A DNA stretch of 64,000 nucleotides from JACPNO01 sp963825405 (GTDB taxonomy: Bacteria > Acidobacteriota > Terriglobia > Bryobacterales > Bryobacteraceae), in contig CAWGTB010000003.1 of NCBI GenBank assembly GCA_963825405.1, positions 1,364,001 through 1,428,000 of the forward strand. The letters run 5' to 3'. Position 1 is the stretch's first letter, and the number at the start of each line of letters is the position of its first letter. A program made the position numbers and the translations under genes. Under the pieces are notes generated by a model that was not told where the DNA came from, made no database searches, and worked only from the letters and a program-made list of their open reading frames with translations. Positions 18,192 through 27,550 of this stretch are shown here, one piece after another.

Positions 18192-19210
18192 TCGACCAGG
18201 CCCAACCGGAAAGCGATCCGCTTCAGCCGCCCGGGCTTTTGTCCGGTGCCGCGATAATTTTCGAGGGTAGGAACCAAAGTCGGAGCCGGCGGCAGCTCGT
18301 TCACCGCGCCGTTTGAGTGCCCGTTTACCGCGAGCTGGCTGCTGCGTTTCAGTTCTCCGCGAGCGGCCGGAGCGCGATCTGAATGTGCCCCGTGGGGCGA
18401 TTCATCGAGACTCAAGTCTTTGCTAACTTCAATAATCTGATCGATGCCGATGCTGGTGTTGCTGGTGGCATAGGCCAGCATCAGGGCGTTGTCGCACAGC
18501 GCATTCACCAGGCGCGGAATGCCGTGGGAGCACAGCGCAATGTGAGCAACGGCTTCCGGCGTGAACGGATGCGCCTTGGTAGCGCCCGCTTTCTGCCAGC
18601 GATGCGCGATGTAGTGGTCAACGCCGGTCGGTGACAGCGGGTGGATCGCCAGGCGGACTGAGATGCGCTGCTTGAGCTGGCGGAGGTCCTGGCGGTCCAA
18701 CAGATCCGCTAATTCGGTCTGGCCGGCCAAAACAATTTGCAACAGCTTTGTTTCCGCCAATTCAAAGTTGCTCAACAGACGCAACTCTTCGAGCACGTCC
18801 ATGGGGAGCTTGTGCGCTTCATCGACCACCAGCACGGCCTGCTGCTTTTTTTGGTGGGCTTCCAGCAGAAACTGCTGCAGCAGGATCAGGCGCTGGGCTT
18901 TACTGTCGGGAATTTCGGTGATGCCGAAATCGTGCAGCGCGAGCTCCAGAAACTCCGACGGGGTCAGCGTCGGGTTCAGCACCATGCTGAAGCGGATGCG
19001 GGCGGAGGGAATGGAGCCGAAGACCCGCCGGAGCAGGGTAGTCTTACCAGTACCAGCGTCTCCAGTCAGAACTACGAAGCCTTTGCGGCTTAGAATAGCG
19101 TAAGTGAGCCCCGCGAGAGCTTCGCGGTGAGCCGGCGTGAGGAACAAGCACGACGGATCCGGGGTCATGCTAAACGGCTCTTTGTTCAGTCCGAAGAACT
19201 GGTTATACAT
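18188..19210 (-). CDS. ExeA-like AAA ATPase, XrtA-associated
   Basis: 340 residues from the ATG at 19210. The start MYNQFFGLNKEPFSMTPDPS is the hallmark of the exosortase-A-associated ATPase family (TIGR03015, related to ExeA/GspA). Walker A is GDAGTGKTTLLRR and Walker B is VLVVDEAHK; the arginine-rich sensor region follows. The last 80 residues are low-complexity and probably disordered. ExeA-type proteins help assemble outer-envelope secretion machinery using ATP; here the presumed client is the exopolysaccharide export or PEP-CTERM machinery. The gene is convergent with the aminotransferase and overlaps its last bases. No strong ribosome site is visible before the ATG. Confidence 0.9.
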   Translation of the reverse strand: MYNQFFGLNKEPFSMTPDPSCLFLTPAHREALAGLTYAILSRKGFVVLTGDAGTGKTTLLRRVFGSIPSARIRFSMVLNPTLTPSEFLELALHDFGITEIPDSKAQRLILLQQFLLEAHQKKQQAVLVVDEAHKLPMDVLEELRLLSNFELAETKLLQIVLAGQTELADLLDRQDLRQLKQRISVRLAIHPLSPTGVDHYIAHRWQKAGATKAHPFTPEAVAHIALCSHGIPRLVNALCDNALMLAYATSNTSIGIDQIIEVSKDLSLDESPHGAHSDRAPAARGELKRSSQLAVNGHSNGAVNELPPAPTLVPTLENYRGTGQKPGRLKRIAFRLGLVD

Positions 19211-19726
19211 ACTAGGGCAGTTCACAACAACTGCAAACTGGATTTGCCTCCCCGATCTTCTTGACACATTCTATCAGGAGAAGAGTCTGAAGATATAACG
19301 TCATTTCGCTCCAGATTTAGCAACCCGGTAGCCATTATGATCGAGTTCAAACACCCCGCGAATGTGGTGGCAAACAGGATGCCAAGCGCCGGCCATAGAA
19401 ATTGGGTCCCAAAACCCTGCCGGCCGTCGACCGCTTTAAGTACGGAGCTGAATGTCATCACCCCGTCGTGTCCCGGACTCTGGCCTAACGTTTTTCAAAT
19501 AGTCCTAAGCATTTGCAATTTGGATTTCGTACTGCCTAGTCCCGGCAAGTGTATCTGCTTGAAAACAAACGTAACAGCGAGACAGAGAGATTTGGCAGTG
19601 CACTTGCATATATCGTCAGCGAACACTTTTACGACAAGCAGGCAACTGCGTGGGCCGTCGGATTTTGTTAGGTTGTCAGGATTTTGGAAAGAAGTACAGA
19701 ACTCAAGGAGGAAGGGTTAACCAAAA
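19211..19726. other. divergent regulatory gap before the PEP-CTERM gene
   Basis: A 516-base AT-richer stretch between the ATPase gene (minus) and the PEP-CTERM gene (plus). It contains the sigma54 element at 19593-19607. A 79-codon frame on the minus strand (19222-19461) contains one hydrophobic segment and ends 11 bases before the ATPase start, but it lacks a good ribosome site and family resemblance, so I do not call it a gene. No RNA gene was recognised. Confidence 0.5.
19593..19607 (+). promoter_or_regulatory. sigma54-type (-24/-12) promoter of the PEP-CTERM gene
   Basis: The bases TGGCAGTGCACTTGC, preceded by T and followed by A, match the sigma54 consensus in both blocks with exact spacing. 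Transcription would begin near 19619, leaving a leader of about 108 bases that ends with a strong AAGGAGG. This is the cleanest sigma54 site in the window and fits control by the PrsR-type activator encoded at 37762. Confidence 0.65.
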
Positions 19727-20425
19727 ATGCTTAAAACATTCAAGAATTTAATTCCGATTGGAGTGGTGGCTTGTCTCGCCGTAATTGGTGTTTCACCAGC
19801 CAGTGCCACTTTGACGGGCGATGTCCCATCAATACCTGGAGGCTCGGTAATTACGGGCGATGTGACGGGTACGACGCCGGGTTCGCTGGTGGCCGACCAG
19901 ATTCACTCGTTTTCCCTCACTGGCGGTGGACTGACCTTCAGCGGAACGATCGAGTCTGCTGTGTATCAAGAGGCGGGCGGGACGTTGGACTTCTATTACC
20001 AGATAACCAACACCAGTCCAAGTCCGGACGAGAACGTGGAACGTCAGACGGAGGCCAATTTCGCTGGCTTCACGACTAACGTTGGATTTCGCACGGATGC
20101 CGGCATACTGACCGGCACGAGTTTTACTGCCGGCGGCGTGGCTCCTGGATTTTCAACGTCCAGCGCGGGCGGCACCACGATCGGTTTCAACTTTGGGGAC
20201 ATTCTCTCGAGTGTGATTCTGAGCGGACAGCACTCTGCCGTGCTGACGGTGGACACCAATGCGACTCTGTGGACGCTCGGAACGGCTTCGGGCATCGATA
20301 GCCTGGTTGGAAGCGTGGCCGGATATCAGCCCGCGAATCCTGTTCCGGAACCGACATCAATCGTGATGTTGGGTTCGGCGCTGCTCGGTCTGGCTGCTCT
20401 CGGACGCCGTCGCTTCGCCCGCTAG
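19727..20425 (+). CDS. PEP-CTERM sorting domain protein (exosortase substrate)
   Basis: 232 residues. The N-terminal signal peptide has a charged start (MLKTFKNL), a hydrophobic core and a likely cleavage after SPASA. The mature part is rich in Gly, Thr and Ser and has no recognised enzyme domain. The C-terminal 28 residues form a perfect PEP-CTERM tripartite signal: VPEPTS, then a hydrophobic helix, then the basic tail GRRRFAR. The protein would be exported, cut at the PEP motif and processed by the exosortase encoded at about 30158. AAGGAGG lies 13 bases before the ATG. It is the only PEP-CTERM protein in the window. A Rho-independent terminator follows at 20456. Confidence 0.95.
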   Translation: MLKTFKNLIPIGVVACLAVIGVSPASATLTGDVPSIPGGSVITGDVTGTTPGSLVADQIHSFSLTGGGLTFSGTIESAVYQEAGGTLDFYYQITNTSPSPDENVERQTEANFAGFTTNVGFRTDAGILTGTSFTAGGVAPGFSTSSAGGTTIGFNFGDILSSVILSGQHSAVLTVDTNATLWTLGTASGIDSLVGSVAGYQPANPVPEPTSIVMLGSALLGLAALGRRRFAR

Positions 20426-20455
20426 AAGTGTTTGTCTAGGAGTGTAAGTTAGAGG

Positions 20456-20487
20456 GACCGGTCCTTTTAGGGCCGGTCTTTTTTTTT
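20456..20487 (+). terminator. Rho-independent terminator after the PEP-CTERM gene
   Basis: Stem GACCGG/CCGGTC with an extra inner CC/GG pair and an AT-rich loop, followed by nine T residues. It ends transcription of the PEP-CTERM gene and lies 10 bases before the convergent membrane-transferase stop. Confidence 0.9.
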
Positions 20488-20496
20488 GCCCGCCTG

Positions 20497-22098
20497 TTAT
20501 TGCCCCACCGCTCCGTTTTCGCAAGACCCTGCCTGGCACTTCAAAACGAAAGGCCCCAGCCGCAAGCTGTCGCGGTATTGGCTCTCAATGAAGGACTCGA
20601 TCAATGGAAAGGGCCGCCGGGTAGGATCGATATTCGGCCAGGTAAGAATCCAGAAGCTTGTAGGCGCCTGCCACCAGAAGATCCAACGCGGCGGGTGAGA
20701 TTGCAATTCCGCCAACGCGTCAGATCCTGCTTCATCGGTCATCAATCCGGGTTGCAGAAATGAATAACGGGTCGGATTTTGCCCGCCGGTAACGAAGTAA
20801 ACGATAGGAATATACGGAAAGACGAACAGGCCATCATGGGGATGGATTCGGCTCACCAAGGCCGAGAGCACCAAACCGTCCGCGGGCGTGCACCTCAGCT
20901 CTCCAGCGTGCGTTACGACCTTCTGCGTAGCGCGCATGTCATGGTGCACGCTCGAGGCCAGGAAGAGACATGCTGCCACCGTACACGCCGCGGTAACATC
21001 GCTCCGCCACTTTTCATTTGCCAGGACGTACAGGGCATAGCTACACAGAATGGCAAACACCGGCATGATGAAAAAGAGTTGATGGGCCGCCAGACGGGGA
21101 AGGCTGGCCACTAATAGTCCAGCGGAGAATAGGAGCAGGAGGGTCAGCGGCGCCCGGTCTTGTCGCAGGATCGAGCGACGCCGCCAGAACACGACTGCCA
21201 GGCCCAGATACGCCGCCACCGGCAAAATTGATGGAATCAGAGACTGAGTGAGGCGAGCCAGCCGAACGGCTAAATCCAGCCCCTGCGCGCCTTCAAAATA
21301 ACTCGCCGGATCTATTAGAAGGGAACCATAAGACACGCGATTTGCCGCGCTATAGTGGCCGGCCGTCCACAGCAGATGCCGCACCATTGGGATGAGCGCT
21401 CCCTGATATGCCAACCAGCTCGCGGCGGCAATTGAGGACACGGCAGCGCCAACACCGTAGGCCCACATGTTGCGTGCTCCGGCCGTCAGCGCGATCCACG
21501 CCGCGATTAGGATTCCCACAACCAGAAACGGAGGCGTACTCAGGGCGGCAATTGCGGCACATGCGCCGGCTGCGGCAAGGTACCCTTGTTTGGCCTGCGA
21601 AACCCCGCTGCAGGCTAAAGCGCATGAGAGCAACGCCCACGTATTACTGTCCCAACGATGAGTCACGTAAAGTTGCAATGGCGCATCGAGACAAAACGCG
21701 GCGAAGAGCAGTGCCGTGGCAGCCGCAAACCAGCCTTTGGTCAGGGATGCCAGAAGCCAGTAGATCGCCATGCATTGCAGAGCGATTTCGAAAGACAGAA
21801 CCCAGCGGGCGTTAGCGAATGTGGCGCCAAAAATCCGGAAGACGGCGCCGTACCACCAGAAAGTCCACGGTCCTGTGAGGACAAAGAAATCGCGATAGGG
21901 AACCTGGCCCTGGGATACGTGGAGCGCGCCGTCCAGATAGATTCCTTCGTCGATCGACATCAGGAACCGGCTGCCGATTTGCCAATGCACCAGGGAGAGC
22001 GTGAGAGCCAGCAGAACCGCTGCGATCCGCCAGTCGGGCTGGCCGAGGCTCGCCTGGAAGCGCCGAAAGGGCGTGTAGGTGAACGAGGGGAAGGGCAC
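20497..22098 (-). CDS. multi-spanning GT-C type glycosyltransferase (ArnT/PMT-like)
   Basis: 533 residues with about 10-12 hydrophobic segments. The first periplasmic loop carries MSIDEGIYLDGAL; an acidic residue pair in this loop is the usual catalytic feature of GT-C enzymes that use polyprenyl-phosphate sugars (ArnT, PMT and GT39 families). The segment YRDFFVLTGPWTFW is typical of the same group. The protein would transfer a sugar from a lipid donor on the periplasmic side, perhaps onto the polymer or the PEP-CTERM protein, but neither acceptor is shown. It is convergent with the PEP-CTERM gene and shares the terminator region. No clear Shine-Dalgarno was seen; the start is the first ATG of the frame. 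Confidence 0.7.
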   Translation of the reverse strand: MPFPSFTYTPFRRFQASLGQPDWRIAAVLLALTLSLVHWQIGSRFLMSIDEGIYLDGALHVSQGQVPYRDFFVLTGPWTFWWYGAVFRIFGATFANARWVLSFEIALQCMAIYWLLASLTKGWFAAATALLFAAFCLDAPLQLYVTHRWDSNTWALLSCALACSGVSQAKQGYLAAAGACAAIAALSTPPFLVVGILIAAWIALTAGARNMWAYGVGAAVSSIAAASWLAYQGALIPMVRHLLWTAGHYSAANRVSYGSLLIDPASYFEGAQGLDLAVRLARLTQSLIPSILPVAAYLGLAVVFWRRRSILRQDRAPLTLLLLFSAGLLVASLPRLAAHQLFFIMPVFAILCSYALYVLANEKWRSDVTAACTVAACLFLASSVHHDMRATQKVVTHAGELRCTPADGLVLSALVSRIHPHDGLFVFPYIPIVYFVTGGQNPTRYSFLQPGLMTDEAGSDALAELQSHPPRWIFWWQAPTSFWILTWPNIDPTRRPFPLIESFIESQYRDSLRLGPFVLKCQAGSCENGAVGQ

Positions 22099-22177
22099 GG
22101 GGTGGATTCTATTCTAGCGAAGGCTACGATTTAGCTCCGGGGAATTTAAAGGGGAAATAAGGTGTTCAGGGATGGAG

Positions 22178-22202
22178 GGAATCGGCCCCGACGGCCGATT
22201 CC
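22178..22202. terminator. perfect 10-base-pair hairpin, possible weak terminator
   Basis: GGAATCGGCC and GGCCGATTCC enclose a five-base loop. There is only a short AT-rich tract on the plus side and no T-run on the minus side. It sits downstream of the YVTN gene and could end its transcript or protect the mRNA end. Confidence 0.4.
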
Positions 22203-22263
22203 TATTTATTGAACCTTGGGGAAAATGGGCGCGTGACCCATTCTCCCCGGAAAGACAGCAACT

Positions 22264-23217
22264 TTACTGCACGCCAACGCCGGTCGGATAGACTCCGATT
22301 CTCGTCATCGTGCTCACCGCGTTGGTAGCGGTATTGACCATCGACAGGGAAAGGCCGTAGGTGTTGGTGACATAGAGTGTTGCGCCATCATTCGACATAG
22401 CCGTATAAAGGGGGAATTGGCCAAGGGCGACTTTGGTGACCAGCGCATGGGTGGCGGTGTTGATGACGGAAAGCGACGCGCCATTCCCGTTGGTGACGAA
22501 CAGACGGCTGCCGTCGTGGGACATCGAGAGAGCCACCGGGTAGACGAAGCCGGATATGGTGGACACCAGAGCGCCGGTCGCAACGTTGTGAACCGAGACC
22601 GTGTTGAGATTCTGGTTGCCTACGTACGCCAGCGTCCCGGCTGGGTTCACCACGATTCCGTTGGGACCGCTACCGGTGTGCCAGGTGGCAACGACGGTGT
22701 GGGTAGCGGTATTGATTTCCGAAACGCTGAACCCGAAAATATTGGCGACCAGGGCGCGCGTGCCATCCGGAGTAAAGGCGATACCACCCGGCTTCGACCC
22801 AACCGGTATGGTCGCCATAAGGGCATGAGTACTGGCGTTGATAACGGAGACCGAATTGCCGCCCTGGTTGGTAACATAGGCCGCAGTTCCATCCGGAGTG
22901 AAGGTTACGCGGCTTGGATTAACGCCGGTCGGGACGGTGGCGACAATGGCGTTGGTCGCCGTGCTGATGACCACCACGTGGTTCAGCGACTGAGCAGTCA
23001 CCCATACAAACGCGCCGCCCGGTTGCACCGCCACTCCATTCGGGTTTCCGGGAACGTTGATGAACGCTTTAATCGTATTGTTCGCCCGGTTGATGACGCC
23101 GACCGTCATCCCGGAGTAATTCGCTACATACGCGTAGGGCTGTGCCCACGCAGCGGATGCCAAAGCGGAGCTTACCAAGAAAAATCGAAACCAGGATGTA
23201 TTGACCGTTTTAATCAT
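22264..23217 (-). CDS. secreted YVTN-family beta-propeller repeat protein
   Basis: 317 residues. A signal peptide (MIKTVNTSWFRFFLVSSALA, cleavage after AWA) is followed by about seven repeats of 40-42 residues of the YVTN type. Examples of the recurring core are AYVANYSGMTVGVINRANN, AYVTNQGGNSVSVINAST and LAYVGNQNLNTVSVHNVATG, each with PxGVAVxPxG-like spacing. The fold would be a seven-bladed propeller in the periplasm or on the surface, with an unknown ligand. GGAGG lies 5-9 bases before the ATG, a strong ribosome site. A GC-rich leader precedes it. Its link to the neighbouring PEP-CTERM genes is positional only. Confidence 0.85.
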   Translation of the reverse strand: MIKTVNTSWFRFFLVSSALASAAWAQPYAYVANYSGMTVGVINRANNTIKAFINVPGNPNGVAVQPGGAFVWVTAQSLNHVVVISTATNAIVATVPTGVNPSRVTFTPDGTAAYVTNQGGNSVSVINASTHALMATIPVGSKPGGIAFTPDGTRALVANIFGFSVSEINTATHTVVATWHTGSGPNGIVVNPAGTLAYVGNQNLNTVSVHNVATGALVSTISGFVYPVALSMSHDGSRLFVTNGNGASLSVINTATHALVTKVALGQFPLYTAMSNDGATLYVTNTYGLSLSMVNTATNAVSTMTRIGVYPTGVGVQ

Positions 23218-23755
23218 GAATTCCTCCTAAAAAGTCGTGTGAAGCTCGGGCCGTTGATGCAAGGCGTGAACGCGATTTTGCACCGGCAGCCATGGGCGGA
23301 TTCCTCACCCGTCCTCGCCGCCAGGGTGGCTTGACCGATCCCGGCAGCGATCTTGCAGATTGTTGTGTTATTCACAAGGGTATTCCCCTGGACAGAACTC
23401 TAGCATTAGGCAGAACACCTGAAAATCCCGCAATGGTCAACTGATTTTTGATGATTTTTGTTAGGTAACGATCAACGCTATCCACTTTTTTCACTTTCGA
23501 ATTGGGAAGCCGAGCACGTGAAATGCCGGACGGCGCTAAGGGCGCTAAATATATGATCTTGTTGGTCTTTAGAAATCCATCGCCCACCTTGCCCAAAGGC
23601 GACCGCGATGTTTTTCCTAGGTAATTTGTACTTCTAGAGCAAAAACTGGATAGGCGCTTGCGGGGTAACGCGGTCAGGCAACTCAGGCAGAGGAAAGTAA
23701 GCCGGGACGCGCAAAATCCGAATGCGGGAAGCGCCCGGCTTCGCTCAGCCGATTT
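23218..23755. other. intergenic stretch with GC-rich leader
   Basis: 538 bases. The half next to the YVTN gene (about 23230-23350) is GC-rich and has self-complementary pieces such as GGCGG/CCGCC on the minus strand; it would form part of the leader of the YVTN mRNA. The other half (23390-23650) is AT-rich and shows no convincing gene. No known riboswitch consensus was recognised. Confidence 0.4.
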
Positions 23756-26044
23756 CTATTTGCCGCGGTGAGCGGTCTCGGTTAGTAACTGATTCGCCAT
23801 CTGGGCTTCGGGCAGCTCGGGGGCTGCTTTCAAAGCATCGGCGAGCATTTTGGGGGCACGCTTGTCCCCCACTTTGGCGTAGGTCATCGCCAGGTGATAG
23901 CGGATGGCTGGATCGGGATTCATCTTGACCGCGCTTTCCAGATGCTGCAAAGCGGACTGGTAGACACCCCGGTTGTACAGCACCCAGCCCAATGTGTCGT
24001 CGACATCGGACCGGTCCGGCGCCAGCTCCTTGGCTTTTTGGGCGTACTTCAGCGCCTCCTCCGCCTGCTTGGGATGGGTCGCCATCAGATAGGCCAGGTT
24101 GTTCAGGGCGGTCACATTTTTCGGGTCGAGATTCAAAGCCTTGCGGAAATTATCGAGTGCTTTGGGATAATCCTTCTGCGCCGCTTCCAGCAGACCCTGA
24201 TTGTTCCAGACGTGCGGATTCTGCGGATCGCTGGTCTGGAGTGGGGCTAATTCCTGGCGGGCTGAATCGAACTTGCGCTGGGCCAGGTCCAGTTTGGCAA
24301 GCGCCAGACTGGCGCTCGTGTCGCGCGGGTCGGCTTGTTTGGCTTGCATGTACGCGCTGCGCGCTTCATCCTGTTTGCCGCTGGCAGCGAGGAGGTTCCC
24401 CAGAATGCCATGCAACATGGCGGATTTGGGCCGCTGATCCGCGAGGGCCCGGATCTTTTCGATCGCTCCTGGGAGATTTTTTTGAACGGCATAGAGACGC
24501 ACCAGGATTTCAAGAGCCGGCAGATTCTCTGGATTCTGCTTCAAAGACTCGTCGAGCAAAGCTTTCGCGGCGGGGTAGTTCTTGTCTTCGATCTTCAGGT
24601 ATGCGTCCTGAGCCAGTAGATCGGGATGACGGGCAGCCGTCAATCCGCGGTCCACCTCCTGGCGCAGTTCCTTATTCCGGCCCAGCGCGAGTAAGGCCCA
24701 GTTGCGCCGCACGATGAACGCCAGGATCCGCTTCTGATCATCGAATGCCTTGTCCAAAGTATCGAGCGCCGCGGTAGCGGCTTTGGAGGCAATCAGCACG
24801 CGCGCCAGATGGAGCCGGACCGGCAAAAGCGCGGGATTGAGCCGGAGAGCTTCGGTGAGTTCCTGGCGCTCGCTCAGAGTCTCGCCGCGAGCCGCATGCA
24901 GCGCCGCCAACGCCACGTGGGCTTGCGCCAAATCAGGACTAAAGCGGAGCAACTGACTCAGATCATTCTGCGCTTCCGCGTATTTGCCATCGCGGGTGAG
25001 CAGGGCAGCTCGCTGGACCAGAGCGTCGCCGTCCTTCCGGTTTTTATCGAGCGCGTTGTCCAGGATTTTCTTCGCGTCCGCATTCCTTCCGGCCTCCAGA
25101 TAGGCGGTGATTAGGCGGGTGCGTGCTTCCCGGTCCGAAGGATCCTGCGCTGCTAAATGCTCAAATTCCTGCAGGGCGGCGTCACGCTGACCGGTCTCGG
25201 CCAGAAACAACGCATGCACCGGCCGGAAGGCTTTTTCTGGTAGCTCGGAAAGCCGTTTGAAGGTCTGCTCAGCCTCGGCGTTCCGGCCCTGTTGGAACTG
25301 GAGCATTCCCAGGTCTTTCAACGCCGGACCGAACTTTGGGTCAATTTCGAGGGCACGGCGTATCTGCCGTTCCGCCTGGTCGTATTTCTTTGTTACCAGG
25401 TAGAGCCGGCCGAGCGCCACGGCCGCCTCCGCGGATTGAGGGGCATTGGCGACGCAGGTCTTCAGGATTTCTTCGGCGCCCGCGGTATCTCCCTGGTTCA
25501 ACTTAATCCGCATGAGCATTACCGAGGAGCTTAAATTAGCGGGAAACTTGCTGAGGGCTTGCTGTAGATACCCAACAGCGTCTTCCTTTTTTCCTAAACT
25601 CAGTTCCGAGAAGGCCAGCAGATTCAGCGCCTCTGCAGAGGTAGGCGTCGAGTCCACTACAGTTCGTACCCGTTTTTCAGCCTCTTGACGCAATTCCTGA
25701 TTGCCTCTTGACAGCATTAATGACGCCAGCTTCAACTGCGCATCGGTGTGCTTCGGGTTCAGATCGGTTGCCTTCTTAAAGGACGCGTAAGCGCCGCGCA
25801 CGTCTCCGCTACCGTCGTATGCCAGGCCCAATTGATAATAAGCCTCCGCATCGTTGGGGGCGATGCGTGTGGCATTCTTGAACTCAATGACGGCTCTGGC
25901 GTAATCTTTTTTGGCGTACTGCTGTTTGCCCAGAGAGAGGAACTTGGCCTCTTTCGCCTCTTTCGTCAGCCCGCAACCGCAGAGTGTCAGAACAAACGCG
26001 AGACCCGCTACCCTTGAACCGAATTTCTTCCCGAAACGTTTCAT
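23756..26044 (-). CDS. PEP-CTERM system TPR-repeat lipoprotein, PrsT-like
   Basis: 762 residues. The N-terminus is a lipoprotein signal: basic start MKRFGKKFG, hydrophobic core, and lipobox LCGC, predicting a lipid-modified Cys near residue 25. The rest is tetratricopeptide repeats; good copies include YARAVIEFKNATRIAPNDAE and YPKALDNFRKALNLDPKN. Length and order match the PEP-CTERM lipoprotein PrsT family (TIGR02917; usually about 800-900 residues), slightly short. It is presumably anchored in the outer membrane, facing the periplasm, and scaffolds polysaccharide export. It lies 65 bases after the sugar-transferase gene in the same direction, so an operon 29889 to 23756 is likely. A second paralogue is encoded at 32387-34723. 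Confidence 0.87.
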   Translation of the reverse strand: MKRFGKKFGSRVAGLAFVLTLCGCGLTKEAKEAKFLSLGKQQYAKKDYARAVIEFKNATRIAPNDAEAYYQLGLAYDGSGDVRGAYASFKKATDLNPKHTDAQLKLASLMLSRGNQELRQEAEKRVRTVVDSTPTSAEALNLLAFSELSLGKKEDAVGYLQQALSKFPANLSSSVMLMRIKLNQGDTAGAEEILKTCVANAPQSAEAAVALGRLYLVTKKYDQAERQIRRALEIDPKFGPALKDLGMLQFQQGRNAEAEQTFKRLSELPEKAFRPVHALFLAETGQRDAALQEFEHLAAQDPSDREARTRLITAYLEAGRNADAKKILDNALDKNRKDGDALVQRAALLTRDGKYAEAQNDLSQLLRFSPDLAQAHVALAALHAARGETLSERQELTEALRLNPALLPVRLHLARVLIASKAATAALDTLDKAFDDQKRILAFIVRRNWALLALGRNKELRQEVDRGLTAARHPDLLAQDAYLKIEDKNYPAAKALLDESLKQNPENLPALEILVRLYAVQKNLPGAIEKIRALADQRPKSAMLHGILGNLLAASGKQDEARSAYMQAKQADPRDTSASLALAKLDLAQRKFDSARQELAPLQTSDPQNPHVWNNQGLLEAAQKDYPKALDNFRKALNLDPKNVTALNNLAYLMATHPKQAEEALKYAQKAKELAPDRSDVDDTLGWVLYNRGVYQSALQHLESAVKMNPDPAIRYHLAMTYAKVGDKRAPKMLADALKAAPELPEAQMANQLLTETAHRGK

Positions 26045-26109
26045 AATTTTTGTCTGACTCCTGTACGCGCCGAGCTTCCTGAGAAAGCAGCGCTAAACAC
26101 CTGGTGCGC

Positions 26110-27519
26110 TCATCGGCCGCCGAGCCCCGTGAAGACGATACGTATCGTTTTTAGAGCGATAACGCAATCGAAGAAAATGGACATGTTCTTGAGATAGAAC
26201 AAGTCGTATTCCAGCTTGCGGTACGCGTCTTCGACGGTCGCGCCGTACTGGTATTGCACTTGCGCCCAGCCGGTAACACCGGGGCGCACCGAGTGGCGTT
26301 CGTCGTAGTAGGAAATGTCCTTGCGTAGCTGATCAACGAAGACTGGCCGTTCCGGGCGGGGCCCGACGAAGCTCATCTCGCCGCGAACCACGTTGAGAAA
26401 CTGCGGTAGCTCGTCGAGTCGGAATTTGCGAATGAACTTGCCGACACGGGTAGTCCGCGGGTCGTCCTGGGTGGCCCATTGCGCGCCATTGGCGACTTCA
26501 GCGTCTACTCGCATCGAGCGGAATTTCAGCACCTTGAAAGTTCTCCCGCCGAGGCCAACGCGTTCCTGGCGGAAAATGACCGGCCCTTTGGAATCGAGTT
26601 TCACTGCGAGTGCCACTAGCGCCATCAGGGGCAGGGTAAACACCAGGCCCAGGATGCCGACACTGAGATCGAGTGCCCGTTTCACCGCCAGATTAAGCGG
26701 CGAACGGCGAAAGCCATCGGAAAAAACGAACCAACTGGGATGTATGCTCTCGAGCCAGACGCGCCCGGTAAGCGACGACATGGTGGTGTGGGCATCCTCG
26801 ACGCGAACACCTTGTACGCGCAGGCGCACCAGTTCGCGCACCGGCATGCGTCCGCGGCGGTCTTCCATGGCGACAATGATGCGCGCGATGCGGTGCTCCG
26901 GAGCCAGCCGCTCCAACTCTTCGGCCGCGCCGATGATCTGATGGCCGAACAGCATCCGGGTAGTGCCGGAATCGCCCGGCTTAGCTTCGATGAATCCGAC
27001 CAGGCTGACGTTGAGGTCGTCGCGGGCGGTTAGCTCGCGAGCCACATTCAGGGCTAATTCATGGGTTCCTAAAATCGCGATATTTTGTTTGGGCGCGGCG
27101 ATCTGCCAGGCGCGGTCGAGCACTACCCGGTTGATGGTCACAAACGCGCCGACCAGCATGACGCTGATCAGAAAAGTGCCGCGGCCAATCAGCAGCGACG
27201 GGAACATATAGTAAAGCGCGCCCAGCACGAGGCAGGCGCTGCCCAGCGATTGCCCGAGGCAGATGAGCTGCTCAGTTCGCCCGCGCAGCACGTTCAGGTT
27301 GTACAGATCGCTGTAATAGAAACACAGCTGAAAGGTGATGATGACGACCAGTACCTGCTCGGCGATCTCGGGAAAATGCAGCAGTGCTTCCATTTCATCC
27401 GGACTGTTCCAGAAGCGCAGGCGCACCCCGCACAGCAGGGCAAGCGCGATCAGCCCGCCCTCAATGAACATGAGGAGCACGCTTTTCGGCGATACGTACT
27501 GGTTGAAGATCCGGATCAT
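26110..27519 (-). CDS. undecaprenyl-phosphate sugar phosphotransferase (polyisoprenyl-phosphate hexose-1-P transferase), XrtA-associated
   Basis: 469 residues. About four N-terminal membrane segments precede a Rossmann-like CoA-binding region (NIAILGTHELALNVARELT). The catalytic C-terminal part has the signature of initiating transferases (PF02397): VKRALDLSVGILGLVFTLPL, KFRSMRVDAE, RKFRLDELPQFLNVVRGEMS, FVGPRPERP and YDERHSVRPGVTGWAQVQY. Its layout matches the TIGR03013/EpsB_2 family of PEP-CTERM loci. The enzyme would load the first sugar phosphate on undecaprenyl phosphate to begin the repeat unit that the glycosyltransferases of region 1 extend. It is preceded by the barrel gene (31-base gap) and followed by the PrsT-like gene. 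Confidence 0.93.
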   Translation of the reverse strand: MIRIFNQYVSPKSVLLMFIEGGLIALALLCGVRLRFWNSPDEMEALLHFPEIAEQVLVVIITFQLCFYYSDLYNLNVLRGRTEQLICLGQSLGSACLVLGALYYMFPSLLIGRGTFLISVMLVGAFVTINRVVLDRAWQIAAPKQNIAILGTHELALNVARELTARDDLNVSLVGFIEAKPGDSGTTRMLFGHQIIGAAEELERLAPEHRIARIIVAMEDRRGRMPVRELVRLRVQGVRVEDAHTTMSSLTGRVWLESIHPSWFVFSDGFRRSPLNLAVKRALDLSVGILGLVFTLPLMALVALAVKLDSKGPVIFRQERVGLGGRTFKVLKFRSMRVDAEVANGAQWATQDDPRTTRVGKFIRKFRLDELPQFLNVVRGEMSFVGPRPERPVFVDQLRKDISYYDERHSVRPGVTGWAQVQYQYGATVEDAYRKLEYDLFYLKNMSIFFDCVIALKTIRIVFTGLGGR

Positions 27520-27550
27520 CGTCTGAAGGTCCTGGGCATTTTTATGGTCT

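Noticed and set aside
19222..19461. 79-codon frame with a hydrophobic segment, 11 bases upstream of the ATPase start
   Set aside because: No good ribosome site, no recognisable family and it lies in an AT-richer regulatory gap; could be chance.
23372..23596. 74-codon minus-strand frame in the AT-rich gap
   Set aside because: Lacks a ribosome site and family resemblance.
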